From Pseudomonadota bacterium (GTDB taxonomy: Bacteria; Pseudomonadota; Alphaproteobacteria; Rhizobiales; Hyphomicrobiaceae), in NCBI GenBank assembly GCA_023405815.1, contig JAEXXM010000010.1, positions 71,644 through 135,643 on the forward strand: a stretch of 64,000 nt of DNA, given 5' to 3'. Under the pieces are notes generated by a model that was not told where the DNA came from, did no database searches, and saw only the letters and a program-made list of their open reading frames with translations. A program made the position numbers and the translations under genes. Shown piece after piece: positions 52,532 to 60,853 of the stretch (its first letter is position 1; every line of letters begins with the position of its first letter).

Positions 52532-52710
52532 CCTCCCAGCAGCTCAGAGCCCGGTTCGACGAGGCCGTCTCGATCATCCGCGAGTGCGAGCGCCTGCTCG
52601 AGGATCCGGATGCGGCCGCACGCGGCTGGGACATCGTCTGCCTTCAGTTCCGGGTGCGCGGCTTCATGGACCTCTATCGCGACGCGTTGCGCGAGGAAGG
52701 CCCTGCATGA
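52528..52710 (+). CDS. 60-aa hypothetical protein in overlapping operon
   Basis: A small helical protein (MTSQQLRARFDEAVSIIREC; WDIVCLQFRVRGFMDLYRDA) lies between two 4-base overlaps. GGGAGGTCAGCG precedes the ATG. Function unknown. Confidence 0.65.
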   Translation: MTSQQLRARFDEAVSIIRECERLLEDPDAAARGWDIVCLQFRVRGFMDLYRDALREEGPA

Positions 52711-52910
52711 CCGCCCCAAGCACCCTGCAACGCGCGCTCTGGGGCGAAGCCGCCCTGATCGCCTTCCGCCGCGCCACCGGTTGTGACTATGAGGACAGCC
52801 TCGGCGACCTCTTGTGCGACCTCATGCACTGGTCCGATGCCAGGGGCTTCGACTTCGAAGCCGCGCTCGAGCGCGCACGCGCCCACTACGAGGCGGAGGT
52901 GCGGCCATGA
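52707..52910 (+). CDS. 67-aa hypothetical protein in overlapping operon
   Basis: MTAPSTLQRALWGEAALIAF is followed by a helical acidic part (DYEDSLGDLLCDLMHWSDAR). It starts and ends in 4-base overlaps with its neighbours, so its expression is tied to the methyltransferase that follows. No known domain. Confidence 0.65.
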   Translation: MTAPSTLQRALWGEAALIAFRRATGCDYEDSLGDLLCDLMHWSDARGFDFEAALERARAHYEAEVRP

Positions 52911-53563
52911 CCTTCGCCACGCCCGCAGCCTGGAGCGCTTCCCGCAGCTTCGTGCCCCGCCGCCTGCCCAACGAGTTCTATCCGACGCCGCCCGAGGCCA
53001 CACGCGCGCTGCTCTCGGTGGAGAGCTTCGACGGCCCCATCTGGGAGCCGGCCTGCGGCGACGGGCGCATCGCGCAGGTGCTCCTCGACCACGGGTATAC
53101 GGTCGTCGCTACCGATCTGCACCCTTACGGGTACGGCGCTTCCGGCGTCGACTTCCTACGCGAAGCTGAGCCGCGCGCCCGGCACATCGTCACCAACCCG
53201 CCTTACGGCTCAGGCCTCGCCGACCGCTTCGTGCACAAGGCGCTCGCCTTCGCGCGCAAGACCGGCGGCACGGTTGCCATGCTGCTCAACATGGCCTCGC
53301 TCTGTCATCCCCGGCGCACCGAATGGTGGCGTCAGGCGCCGCCCGCCCGGCTCTACGCCATCGACGATATCGTGTGCTGGCCCGAGGACCGCTACGGCCC
53401 GCCACCCGCCTACTTTACCAAGCACCGCTATGTCTGGGCGGTCTGGACCCAGGACACGTCGCCACGACGGCCCCCGACCTTCTGGTGGCTCTCCGGCGCG
53501 GAGTTCCGGGCGCCGCACAAAACACTCACACGCGATCGATGCCATGAGAGGCGCTTCGCGTGA
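52907..53563 (+). CDS. DNA N6-adenine methyltransferase-like protein
   Basis: This 218-aa protein has AdoMet motif I (WEPACGDGRIAQVLLDHGY), the acidic end of the second strand (VVATDLHPYGYG) and the catalytic motif IV NPPY (HIVTNPPYGSGLADRF). A target-recognition domain is small or missing, as in plasmid methylases. It probably modifies the element's DNA against host restriction. It ends a chain of four 4-base overlaps starting at 52113. Confidence 0.88.
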   Translation: MTFATPAAWSASRSFVPRRLPNEFYPTPPEATRALLSVESFDGPIWEPACGDGRIAQVLLDHGYTVVATDLHPYGYGASGVDFLREAEPRARHIVTNPPYGSGLADRFVHKALAFARKTGGTVAMLLNMASLCHPRRTEWWRQAPPARLYAIDDIVCWPEDRYGPPPAYFTKHRYVWAVWTQDTSPRRPPTFWWLSGAEFRAPHKTLTRDRCHERRFA

Positions 53564-53594
53564 CGACCAACTCCTTGCCTTCCGCCTCATGAGG

Positions 53595-53855
53595 TTACGA
53601 GACGAGATCGGCCCGGATCACGAAGCCGACGTCCTTGCCCGCGCGGATGTGCTCATCGAGGCTCTGCGCTGCGGCATCGGCGATGGTCTCGAACTCGTCC
53701 CAGGCCCCGCGCAGATTGCGCCCGTGCATGCCGATGAGAAGCCTGAGCGCATCGCCGATGAGCTCCCGGGCCAGGGAATGGCCGCAGACGGTGCGACCGT
53801 CCTCAAGGTAATGCACAGGATATGTCAGCTCGATGCGGCCACCCTCATCCGCCAT
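53595..53855 (-). CDS. Hypothetical protein
   Basis: This 86-aa protein (MADEGGRIELTYPVHYLEDG) has a central helical part (ARELIGDALRLLIGMHGRN) and Cys in TVCGHSL. AAAGGAGG lies before its ATG. It lies downstream of the membrane protein and the coupling-protein gene on the minus strand, 11 bp apart, so it belongs to the same transfer operon. No family recognised. Confidence 0.6.
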   Translation of the reverse strand: MADEGGRIELTYPVHYLEDGRTVCGHSLARELIGDALRLLIGMHGRNLRGAWDEFETIADAAAQSLDEHIRAGKDVGFVIRADLVS

Positions 53856-53866
53856 CGCATCCTCCT

Positions 53867-54484
53867 TTAGTCAATGACTGCGTCCGGCAACGCCGATGCA
53901 AGCGCGCGCCGCGCCCGATGGGCACGCATCTCGGCGAGCGCGTTGTTGAGCTCAACGGCAACCTTGTGCGCCTCGACGGCCGTCAAGCGCGCCGCCACGT
54001 GCATGACATCGCCATTGCGCAGGTACGCCGCCACGATGTGCACCGGATGCCAGAGCGACTCGCGCGAGGCCAGAACCTCGAAGGAATTGATCTCGCTCTG
54101 GTGATAGGGCATTGCGCCATAGCCTCTGTGGCGCGTGAAGCCGTCCGGCGCGCGGTTCGAGCCATCGGCCATGAAGAAGAGGCTGCGCCACCGCATCGGC
54201 CGATCCCAGAGCTCGGCAAGGCAGACGTATTCCAGACCGATGAGAGCCGGAAGAATGAGCCAGTGGGGAAGGTCGGAAGCCCGATGCACGAAGCCGGTGC
54301 GCAGCACCACGAGTTGATGCTGAAGCTCGATCAAGCTCCACAGCATCAGCATGGGCAGGATGAGACCGCCCGCGACCGCAAGCAGGCTCCAGAGCCAGGC
54401 CCGGGTTTCTGTCCACAGGACGCCGACGCCGCCAAGCGTGCCGTCGGGCCGTTCCTCGCGCAGGACATGGCATTCAAAGCTCAT
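53867..54484 (-). CDS. Membrane protein of the transfer operon
   Basis: This 205-aa protein has two hydrophobic helices near residues 30-52 (WLWSLLAVAGGLILPMLMLWSLI) and 72-90 (LPHWLILPALIGLEYVCLAEL), then a soluble part ending LASALPDAVID. Its ATG overlaps the end of the coupling-protein gene by 11 bp. As the coupling protein here lacks its own membrane helices, this two-helix protein could be its membrane partner, which is an inference from gene order. Confidence 0.65.
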   Translation of the reverse strand: MSFECHVLREERPDGTLGGVGVLWTETRAWLWSLLAVAGGLILPMLMLWSLIELQHQLVVLRTGFVHRASDLPHWLILPALIGLEYVCLAELWDRPMRWRSLFFMADGSNRAPDGFTRHRGYGAMPYHQSEINSFEVLASRESLWHPVHIVAAYLRNGDVMHVAARLTAVEAHKVAVELNNALAEMRAHRARRALASALPDAVID

Positions 54485-55850
54485 GGACGGGGAGCCTTTG
54501 CATATAGATGGGCGGGCGGCCGGGCACGAGGACCAATTGCCGGCCGCATTCGCGCGAGAACCATCGGGTGATTTCGAAGGCGTCGAGCAACGGCACGCTT
54601 CTCAGATGCTCCCGCAGTCCCGTATCGCCGTGCGACATGGCCGCGCCCGACACGCGTACGTGCTGGCGCTCCATCACCTGCGTCGTGCCGAGCCGCTTGG
54701 CGAGATGCTCGGTCGTGGTCACGTCGGCATTGCCGAACGCCTGGATGACGCCGGCATTGCCAAGAAACGTCTCCCAGGATTTGGGGTAATGGGTCTGAAG
54801 CTGCGTGAGGTCCTGCAGCACGCTCCACAGCTTGACGCCGAAGCCCGCCATGAGTCCGGCCGCAGCTTCGATCGAGCGCATGTGGCCAAGAGAAGGAAAC
54901 TCCTCGAGCATGAACCACGCCGGCAGCGACCCGCGCGGAATGGGATGGCGCTCCATTGCGGCCAATGCCTGCTGGATGACGAGTCGCAGCCAGCGGTAAT
55001 GCGTGCCCATGCGCATGCCGGGCAGTACGAGATAGAGGCTCACCTTGCCTGTGCCGAGCTCCGATAGGCGAAAGTCCGAGCGGCTGGTAACGCCGACGAC
55101 GTCGTCGAGCGGCGCCGTCTGCTCCTGTGCCGTCGAGAGGATGCCCTGCAGTTCGCGGCCGCCGGCTTCCTTCTTGCCCAGAAACGACGCGCCGATGTTG
55201 GCGACGATACCGTCGAAGGCGGTCGAGTTGGTCATGGCCTCGAACACGCCGTCCAGCTCGTCCGGCGTCGCGTTGAGGAGACGCCGCACCTCGCGCAACG
55301 TCGCATGTGACGTCGTCGAAAGCAGATGCAGGACATAGCCGCGGATGAGGTTCTTGGCGCTGTCGGTCCAGTGCGGGTCCCTGGGGTTGCCGATGATGAG
55401 GGCGTCCGCAAGCTGTGCGGCATCGGCCGCCACGTGGTTGGCTTTCCCGTGGCCGAGCTCGTCAAAGGGGTTGTGGGATGCGGACGCCATGCCCGTCTCG
55501 CCGAACGGGTCGAGCACATAGACGCGCTGCCCCAGACGCTGCCGATGCGGAGCCGTCGCGCGCGCCAGCTCGCCCTTCGGGTCCAGCACAATGACCGAGC
55601 CGGGATAGCGCCTGAGGTTGGGGATCAGCACCGTGGACGACTTGCCCGCGCGTGAGCCTGCGATGGTCACCACATGACGGTCATCGTCGCGGCCGATGAG
55701 ACGTCCCTGCCACTGGCCAAGCAGCACCATGCCGGGCTTCCAGTCCCACGCCGGTCCCAGCTGCCAGGGATGCGCCCAGATCTGCGCGGGCGGCGTCTCG
55801 GGACGCCCATCGATCCCCGACCCTCGGGGCGGAAAGTCTGCGACCCCCAT
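54474..55850 (-). CDS. Type IV coupling protein (VirD4/TraG-like), without N-terminal membrane helices
   Basis: This 458-aa hexameric ATPase would bring the relaxase-DNA complex to a secretion channel. Walker A is IAGSRAGKSSTVLIPNLR, followed by the VLDPKGELA segment; Walker B is WFMLEEFPSLG. The ATPase core begins within ~40 residues of the start MGVADFPPRGSG, so the two N-terminal membrane helices of VirD4 are absent; the ATG at 55988 would add only 46 unrelated residues. The neighbouring two-helix membrane protein may replace them. Confidence 0.92.
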   Translation of the reverse strand: MGVADFPPRGSGIDGRPETPPAQIWAHPWQLGPAWDWKPGMVLLGQWQGRLIGRDDDRHVVTIAGSRAGKSSTVLIPNLRRYPGSVIVLDPKGELARATAPHRQRLGQRVYVLDPFGETGMASASHNPFDELGHGKANHVAADAAQLADALIIGNPRDPHWTDSAKNLIRGYVLHLLSTTSHATLREVRRLLNATPDELDGVFEAMTNSTAFDGIVANIGASFLGKKEAGGRELQGILSTAQEQTAPLDDVVGVTSRSDFRLSELGTGKVSLYLVLPGMRMGTHYRWLRLVIQQALAAMERHPIPRGSLPAWFMLEEFPSLGHMRSIEAAAGLMAGFGVKLWSVLQDLTQLQTHYPKSWETFLGNAGVIQAFGNADVTTTEHLAKRLGTTQVMERQHVRVSGAAMSHGDTGLREHLRSVPLLDAFEITRWFSRECGRQLVLVPGRPPIYMQRLPVHEL

Positions 55851-56656
55851 TGCGTGCTCCGACGTGAGTGGCACGCAATACGAGATGGAATGATTGCCGC
55901 TTTCTGCAGCGCGCGTCGAGTTAATGCGAAGGATGGCGATATGTAAACGCGCGGGCAAATTCACCGGTGCTGCGAAACGCACCGGCATGCGATGGCAGGT
56001 TCAATTCAAAATATTTCGCGACGCCCTATCGGCGAGTCCTGAAAGGCGCATTTCCATAGTGTGGCCGCGTTCGCACACAGGCCAGTCACATATCCTTTTG
56101 TTCGACCTTGAAAGCACCCATCCTTCCGCCCCGACCCGCGCATGCAACACGCCGTCCGTGCGCAGCATCGCGCCAAGGCCGTCAGCCGCAACGCGGGGAC
56201 CGAGCCGCAGGGACCCGCGTGGCGCAAGCCACGCGGGTGGGCTTGAGGTCCGCCTTGCGCGATGCGAGCACGGCGGCAGTCTCCGTGTGGTCGGGGTGGA
56301 CAACTCCTGATGCCCGCGAAATTTATTTCGGCGCTCATTCGCGCGACATGTTCCGCGACGTTATGCCAAACGCCGCAGAATTGCGGATGTTATGCCAAGT
56401 TCCATCTCTTGCCATTTATACGGCTCAATTCCAAAAACTTGGGAATAACCCAACAAAAGAAAATGAGCGCAGGAAGGGAGTGCACGTACCGTAAAGCAGA
56501 GGGGTAGCGAGATGTGGATTTGCTATCGATATCGTGCGCTGTCGCTTGATATCGATATCCAAATCCCTCTCGCCGGGGAAGGCGCTCCGCTTTCCCCTGG
56601 CCCCCATCCGGTCGGGGCGCATCCGCGCCCCGTATGCAACAGCAACGAGACCCGCG
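55851..56656. other. Divergent intergenic region with candidate oriT
   Basis: This 806-bp region lies between the coupling-protein operon and mobC-relaxase, the usual place of oriT. It holds an inverted repeat at 56516-56566 and a 10-bp direct repeat GTTATGCCAA at about 56360 and 56389, in AT-richer DNA. No supported gene was found. I did not find an undisputed nic consensus. Confidence 0.5.
56516..56566. repeat. Long imperfect inverted repeat before mobC (candidate oriT or operator)
   Basis: Left arm GGATTTG-CT-ATCGATATC (56516-56533), right arm GATATCGAT-AT-CCAAATCC (56548-56566), with a 14-nt loop. It lies 91 bp before the MobC-like start. MobC/relaxase pairs often act on such repeats next to nic. 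Confidence 0.7.
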
Positions 56657-57121
56657 ATGGGAAGGAAACGGACACATCACAAAGGCGCCCGCACCAGAAT
56701 GGTCTGCATCCGGCTCACGGATGATGACTTCGCTCAGCGTTCGGCTCAGGCGCGCGAGCTGGGTCTGACTGTGTCGGGTCTGTGCGAGCGACTCGTGCGC
56801 GACGGCAGGATCGTCTCCGGCCCGCGGCCTGCCTACACCGTCATGGACCCCGCTCTCTTCAATGAGCTGCGGCGGATCGGCAACAACGCCAACCAGATCG
56901 CCCACGCGCTCAACAGCAACCTGCCGGCCGACACGCGGTTCGCCTGGAAGACCGCCCACGACCTGATCTCGGCTCTCTTGTCCGAAGAACTCGCCAAACA
57001 GAAGACCCAAGCCCTCAGAACGAGGACGATCGCCAATGATTCCCCGCCTCCACAAACGCGGGCAGAGTTTCAAAGGAGCGTGCGGCTATATCCTGCACGA
57101 CGCCGGGACGACTTCCCGTAG
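56657..57121 (+). CDS. MobC-like mobilization accessory protein
   Basis: This 154-aa protein starts MGRKRTHHKGARTRMVCIRL with a RHH-like segment (VCIRLTDDDFAQRSAQARELGLTVSGLCERLVRDG) and the MobC-type middle LFNELRRIGNNANQIAHALNSN. It helps the relaxase open oriT. The ATG at 56657 follows GCAACGAGACCC; upstream residues in the same frame run through the oriT region and are rejected. It overlaps the relaxase gene by 86 bp. Confidence 0.88.
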   Translation: MGRKRTHHKGARTRMVCIRLTDDDFAQRSAQARELGLTVSGLCERLVRDGRIVSGPRPAYTVMDPALFNELRRIGNNANQIAHALNSNLPADTRFAWKTAHDLISALLSEELAKQKTQALRTRTIANDSPPPQTRAEFQRSVRLYPARRRDDFP

Positions 57122-58340
57122 CCGGGTCCTTTGGACAGAAACGCTGAACATCTTCTCGCACCCCGACGACGCGTGGTTCGAGATGTTCACCGTCGCCCGC
57201 GATCAGGCCATCATCAAGAGCCAGGCCGGCCATGACGCGCGCGGGCGCAAGAACACGAAGCCGGTGCTTCACTATTCGCTCTCCTGGGCGGCGAGCGACA
57301 ATCCCTCCCCTGAGCACATGCGCGACACCGCGCTCTCGAGCCTCGAGGCCCTCGACCTTTTCGGCCATCAGGTGCTGATCGCCGCCCATGGCGACAAGGA
57401 GCATTTGCATGTGCACCTCGTGGTCAACACCATCCATCCCGATACCGGGCTCACCGCTCCCCTCAAGTACACGAAGGAGCGTCTCTCCCGATGGGCCGAA
57501 GCCTACGAGCGCGCGCACGGAGTCCATTGCGACGAGCGCATCCACAACAACGCCGAGCGCGACCGCATCAAGCGCGCAAGGAAGGCTGAAAAGCTGCTGA
57601 CGGCCGCCGGCAAGGCACAAGGCGGTGCCGGGAAGACTCCCTATGTGCCGGTCAAGCACAGGGCCATCAACCGCACGCAGTGGTTCGCATGGAAGGAGCT
57701 CAAGGATCGGCAAACGCGGCTGCGGCACGAGCTGGTCCTCGCAGCCAGACCGCAGCGCAATGCCGCCTGGCAAAGCCACCGTCAGCAGCGCCGCGACTTC
57801 AAGGCCATGATGTCTGAGGCCCTCGGCCAGGCCTACGAGCATGTCGCGCGGCAGTTCCGGCCGCAGTGGCGCGAGCTCTACAGGGTCCAGAAGCGCGAGA
57901 TCAAATACCTTGCCCGGGCCACGACCCTGGAGCGTGCCGTCTATGTGTTCGCTAACCGCGAACGCCTCGGCGCGGGCACGCCGCTCACCATGCGCCAGAT
58001 GCGCCATGCGATCCGCCACACCGGCCAGCTGCTTCTTTATGTCGAGGACGTCCACCGCAATGAGCGCGGCCGGCTGGCTCAGGTGCAGCGCGCCGAGCTG
58101 CGTTATTTCAGCGACCGCATCCTCGCCGAGTACGGCCGCAAGTATGATGAGCTGCTCTCGCGGCAGTCCGACGCGCGCGAAGAGGCCGCGCGGGATCTCT
58201 ATCTGCGCGTCCGCGGCGTCACCATCGCGGACGCCAAGGCGAGCCTCATCGAAGACCCTCCCCGCGCACAAAACATCCGGCGCCAGATGGAGGTCTGGCG
58301 CAGGCGCAATCCCCGTCAGGACTTCGGGCGGGAGACGTGA
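57036..58340 (+). CDS. Relaxase (VirD2-like, MOB family)
   Basis: This 434-aa protein has a relaxase N-terminal domain: MIPRLHKRGQSFKGACGYIL (a Tyr at residue 18 may be the nicking Tyr) and the metal-binding HGDKEHLHVHLVVNTIHPDTG motif at about residues 117-137. The rest is basic and helical, ending ARRNPRQ-like sequence. It would nick at oriT and pilot DNA through the coupling protein. No secretion-channel genes are seen in the window, so transfer needs a helper or genes beyond it. Confidence 0.9.
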   Translation: MIPRLHKRGQSFKGACGYILHDAGTTSRSRVLWTETLNIFSHPDDAWFEMFTVARDQAIIKSQAGHDARGRKNTKPVLHYSLSWAASDNPSPEHMRDTALSSLEALDLFGHQVLIAAHGDKEHLHVHLVVNTIHPDTGLTAPLKYTKERLSRWAEAYERAHGVHCDERIHNNAERDRIKRARKAEKLLTAAGKAQGGAGKTPYVPVKHRAINRTQWFAWKELKDRQTRLRHELVLAARPQRNAAWQSHRQQRRDFKAMMSEALGQAYEHVARQFRPQWRELYRVQKREIKYLARATTLERAVYVFANRERLGAGTPLTMRQMRHAIRHTGQLLLYVEDVHRNERGRLAQVQRAELRYFSDRILAEYGRKYDELLSRQSDAREEAARDLYLRVRGVTIADAKASLIEDPPRAQNIRRQMEVWRRRNPRQDFGRET

Positions 58341-58434
58341 AGCAAATTTTTCGGGCGCATACCTCCAGATTCTGGGCCACGGGCCACCCTGTCGCCGTCT
58401 GCTGTGTGGCTCCTCTTTGCAGCGCTGCGAAAAC

Positions 58435-58459
58435 TTGACATTTCATGATTTGTCATGAT
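58435..58459 (+). promoter_or_regulatory. Promoter/operator of RHH-Doc module
   Basis: TTGACA (58435-58440) lies 16 bp from GATAGC. Two direct TCATGAT words (58443-58449, 58453-58459) 10 bp apart lie between the boxes, in an AT-rich spot; each is palindromic in its TCATGA core. The RHH antitoxin may bind them. Confidence 0.55.
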
Positions 58460-58470
58460 AGCGTTTATTT

Positions 58471-58701
58471 ATGAGCACGAAGCAGCGCCAGAAGTTCGCG
58501 ACGCAAGTTGATCCGGACCTTCTCGAGGCCGTCAGAGGAATCGCCAGAGAGGAAGGCCGTCAGGTGCAGACTCTCGTCGACGAAGCGCTCGCGGACCTTG
58601 TCGAGAAGCGCCGGCTCGGCAAACCGCGCAAGCATGTGATGGCAGCCTATCACGCGAGCCATCAGCGGTTCGGGAAGCTTTACAAGAAGCTCGCTGAATG
58701 A
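58471..58701 (+). CDS. RHH antitoxin partner of Doc
   Basis: This 76-aa protein (MSTKQRQKFATQVDPDLLEA) has a ribbon-helix-helix (QKFATQVDPDLLEAVRGIAREEGRQVQTLVDEALADLVEKR) and a short C-terminal tail (YHASHQRFGKLYKKLAE) that should bind the toxin. It replaces the usual Phd antitoxin. Its stop overlaps the doc start (ATGA). Confidence 0.85.
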   Translation: MSTKQRQKFATQVDPDLLEAVRGIAREEGRQVQTLVDEALADLVEKRRLGKPRKHVMAAYHASHQRFGKLYKKLAE

Positions 58702-59075
58702 CGACGGTCTATCTCACCGTCGCGGAAGTCCTTGCGATCCATGAGGATCAGATCTCGCGCTACGGGGGCGGTAAGGGCGTGCGCGACATGGGCCAACTCG
58801 AGGCTGCCCTCTTCCGCCCGCAGACGGGTTACTACGCCGACATCATCGCCGAGGCCGCGGCCCTCTGGGAAAGCCTCTCGCAGAACCATCCCTTCATCGA
58901 CGGCAACAAGCGCACAGCCTTCGCCGTTGCCTTCACTTTTCTGGCGATCAACGGCATCAGCCTGACCGCGCACGAGGATGCGGTGATGGCGTTCCTGCTG
59001 CCGCTTTACGAATCCAACACGCCCTCGTTCGACTTGCTCGAGACTTGGCTCCGCGCCAACACCACCTCGCGCTAG
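58698..59075 (+). CDS. doc: Doc toxin (Fic-fold kinase of EF-Tu)
   Basis: This 125-aa protein has the Doc order: LTVAEVLAIHEDQISRYGG, LEAALFRPQTG, and the Fic-like motif HPFIDGNKRTAFAVAFTFL in which Doc carries K instead of the second G of Fic (HPFxDGNKR). Doc phosphorylates EF-Tu and halts translation. Antitoxin first, toxin second, with 4-base overlap. Confidence 0.93.
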   Translation: MTTVYLTVAEVLAIHEDQISRYGGGKGVRDMGQLEAALFRPQTGYYADIIAEAAALWESLSQNHPFIDGNKRTAFAVAFTFLAINGISLTAHEDAVMAFLLPLYESNTPSFDLLETWLRANTTSR

Positions 59076-59205
59076 TCAACAACAGTAAGTCGGCTTGCCC
59101 GCACCTCTTCGTCGAAATGGGCCTCCTGCCGTGGGAGGCCGTGAGGTTTAGCGCCCCGGGCGGGAGGTCCCCAGCACAGGCGGGCGAAGACCGTGGCGGA
59201 TGGCA

Positions 59206-59363
59206 TTTTTCATGCAGCCAAGGCGTTTGAAAGCATTTTTCATGGTCCGAGAAGGTTTTTCATGATACCGTGGCGTTCGAACATGGATTTCAGGAGCCAG
59301 AACGCTTTTTCATGGCCAAGGGCATGGGCAAAAGTTTTTCAGGACCGGTCACGGTTTTTCATG
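59206..59363 (+). repeat. Helically phased TTTTTCATG array before and into the Fic gene
   Basis: TTTTTCATG at 59206, 59236, 59256, 59306 and 59355; TTTTTCAGG at 59335; a partial (ATTTCAGG) near 59286. Spacings are 30, 20, 30, 20, 29 and 20 bp, so units lie on the same face of DNA in a 50-bp period. The ATG of unit four is the likely Fic start. The array sits between the doc stop and the Fic domain. Confidence 0.8.
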
Positions 59364-60853
59364 AGCGGCGCCTTCCGGAAAAGGCGACGCCGGCCGGCTA
59401 TGCCGCTCTGATCGACGCCTACGGCCTCGCCGTCCCCATCCCCCTCACGCTCTCTGCCATCTCCGAGCGTCACCGGACCCTGGAGCGCGACGGATGGCGC
59501 CTCTTCACCCCGCGCCATGCGCCCGCCGCCACCCTCGAGGGACACCTGACCTTCGCCCTCAAGTACGAGGGCGTCGATCTCTGTGTCCTGAAGAAGCTGT
59601 TCCTCGCCACCGGACCTCAACCGATCGAGGCCCTGGTCAAGGCCAGGCCGACCGGCATCTATGCGCGGCGCATCTGGTTCCTCTACGAATGGCTCCTCGG
59701 CAAGCAGATCAGGTTGCCGGACTCGCGGAAGGTCAACTATGTCGACGCGCTCGATCCCAAGCAGCAGTGGGCAGGCACGGCGAAGGACTCACCGCGCCAC
59801 CGCGTGCGCGACAACCTGCCCGGTACGCCGGCCTTCTGTCCCCTCGTGTTCCGCACGCCCGCGCTCGAAGAATTCGTGGGCATGGACCTGGCGGCACGCG
59901 CCCGTGCGGTTGCGGCGGACGTGCCGGCCGACCTCCTGGCCCGCACCGCCGCCTTCCTGCTGCTCAAGGACTCGCGCGCGAGCTACGTCATCGAGGGCGA
60001 AGACCCGCCCCAGGACCGCGTGCAGCGATGGGGGCGCGCCATCGGCCAGGCCGGGCGCAGGCCGCTCGACCTCGACGAGCTCCTGCGCCTGCAGCAGATC
60101 GTCATCGGCGACGACCGCTTCGTGAAGCTCGGCCTGCGCGACGAGGGCGGCTTCGTGGGCGAGCACGACCGCGAGTCCCGCGCGGCCGTACCGGACCATA
60201 TCAGCGCCCGCCATCAGGACCTCCCTGACCTCATCGACGGCATGATCGCATTCGACCGCGACAAGTCTACAGCCCTCGATCCGGTGATCGCCGCCGCCGT
60301 CCTGGCCTTCGGGTTCGTCTTCGTGCACCCGTTCGAGGACGGCAACGGCCGCATCCATCGCTATCTCATCCACCATGTGCTGGCGGCGCGCGGCTTTAAT
60401 CCACCCGGCATCGTGTTCCCGGTCTCGGCGACCATTCTCGAGCGCATCGACGAATACCGCCAGGTGCTCGAAATCCACTCGCGCCGCGTCCTGCCGCTGG
60501 TGAAATGGAAGCCGACGCAGGACGGCAACGTCGAGGTGCTCAATGACACAGGAGACTTCTACCGGTACTTCGACGCCACGCCCCAGGCGGAGTTCCTCTA
60601 TGCCTGCGTGAAGAAGACGGCGCTCGAGGATTTGCCCGAGGAGGCCGACTACCTGCGCCGCTACGATGCCTTCAAGGCGCGCGTCGAAGCCATCGTCGAG
60701 ATGCCGGACCGCACCATCGACCTCCTGTTCCGCATGCTCCGGCAGAACAAGGGCAAGCTTTCCAAACGCGCCCGCGAGAAGGAGTTCGCGCTCCTCACCA
60801 CCGACGAGGCGCAACGCGTTGAGCAGGCCTACGAGGAAGCTTTCCTCGGTTAG
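59312..60853 (+). CDS. Fic-family protein
   Basis: This 513-aa protein has a Fic domain near residues 250-370 with the full motif HPFEDGNGRIHRYL, so AMP-transfer activity is likely. Before it a winged-helix-like N-terminal region (YAALIDAYGLAVPIPLTLSAISERHR; FALKYEGVDLCVLKKLF) resembles the Fic/DUF4172-like layout of large stand-alone Fic proteins. An inhibitory (S/T)xxxE(G/N) helix is plausible in DSRASYVIEGED before the motif. Start uncertain: ATG 59312 is chosen; GTG 59270 also fits. It follows doc by 236 bp. Confidence 0.85.
   Translation: MAKGMGKSFSGPVTVFHERRLPEKATPAGYAALIDAYGLAVPIPLTLSAISERHRTLERDGWRLFTPRHAPAATLEGHLTFALKYEGVDLCVLKKLFLATGPQPIEALVKARPTGIYARRIWFLYEWLLGKQIRLPDSRKVNYVDALDPKQQWAGTAKDSPRHRVRDNLPGTPAFCPLVFRTPALEEFVGMDLAARARAVAADVPADLLARTAAFLLLKDSRASYVIEGEDPPQDRVQRWGRAIGQAGRRPLDLDELLRLQQIVIGDDRFVKLGLRDEGGFVGEHDRESRAAVPDHISARHQDLPDLIDGMIAFDRDKSTALDPVIAAAVLAFGFVFVHPFEDGNGRIHRYLIHHVLAARGFNPPGIVFPVSATILERIDEYRQVLEIHSRRVLPLVKWKPTQDGNVEVLNDTGDFYRYFDATPQAEFLYACVKKTALEDLPEEADYLRRYDAFKARVEAIVEMPDRTIDLLFRMLRQNKGKLSKRAREKEFALLTTDEAQRVEQAYEEAFLG

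Noticed and set aside
57015..58271. 418-aa open frame opposite the relaxase
   Set aside because: Antisense shadow of a gene with clear HxHVH relaxase motif.
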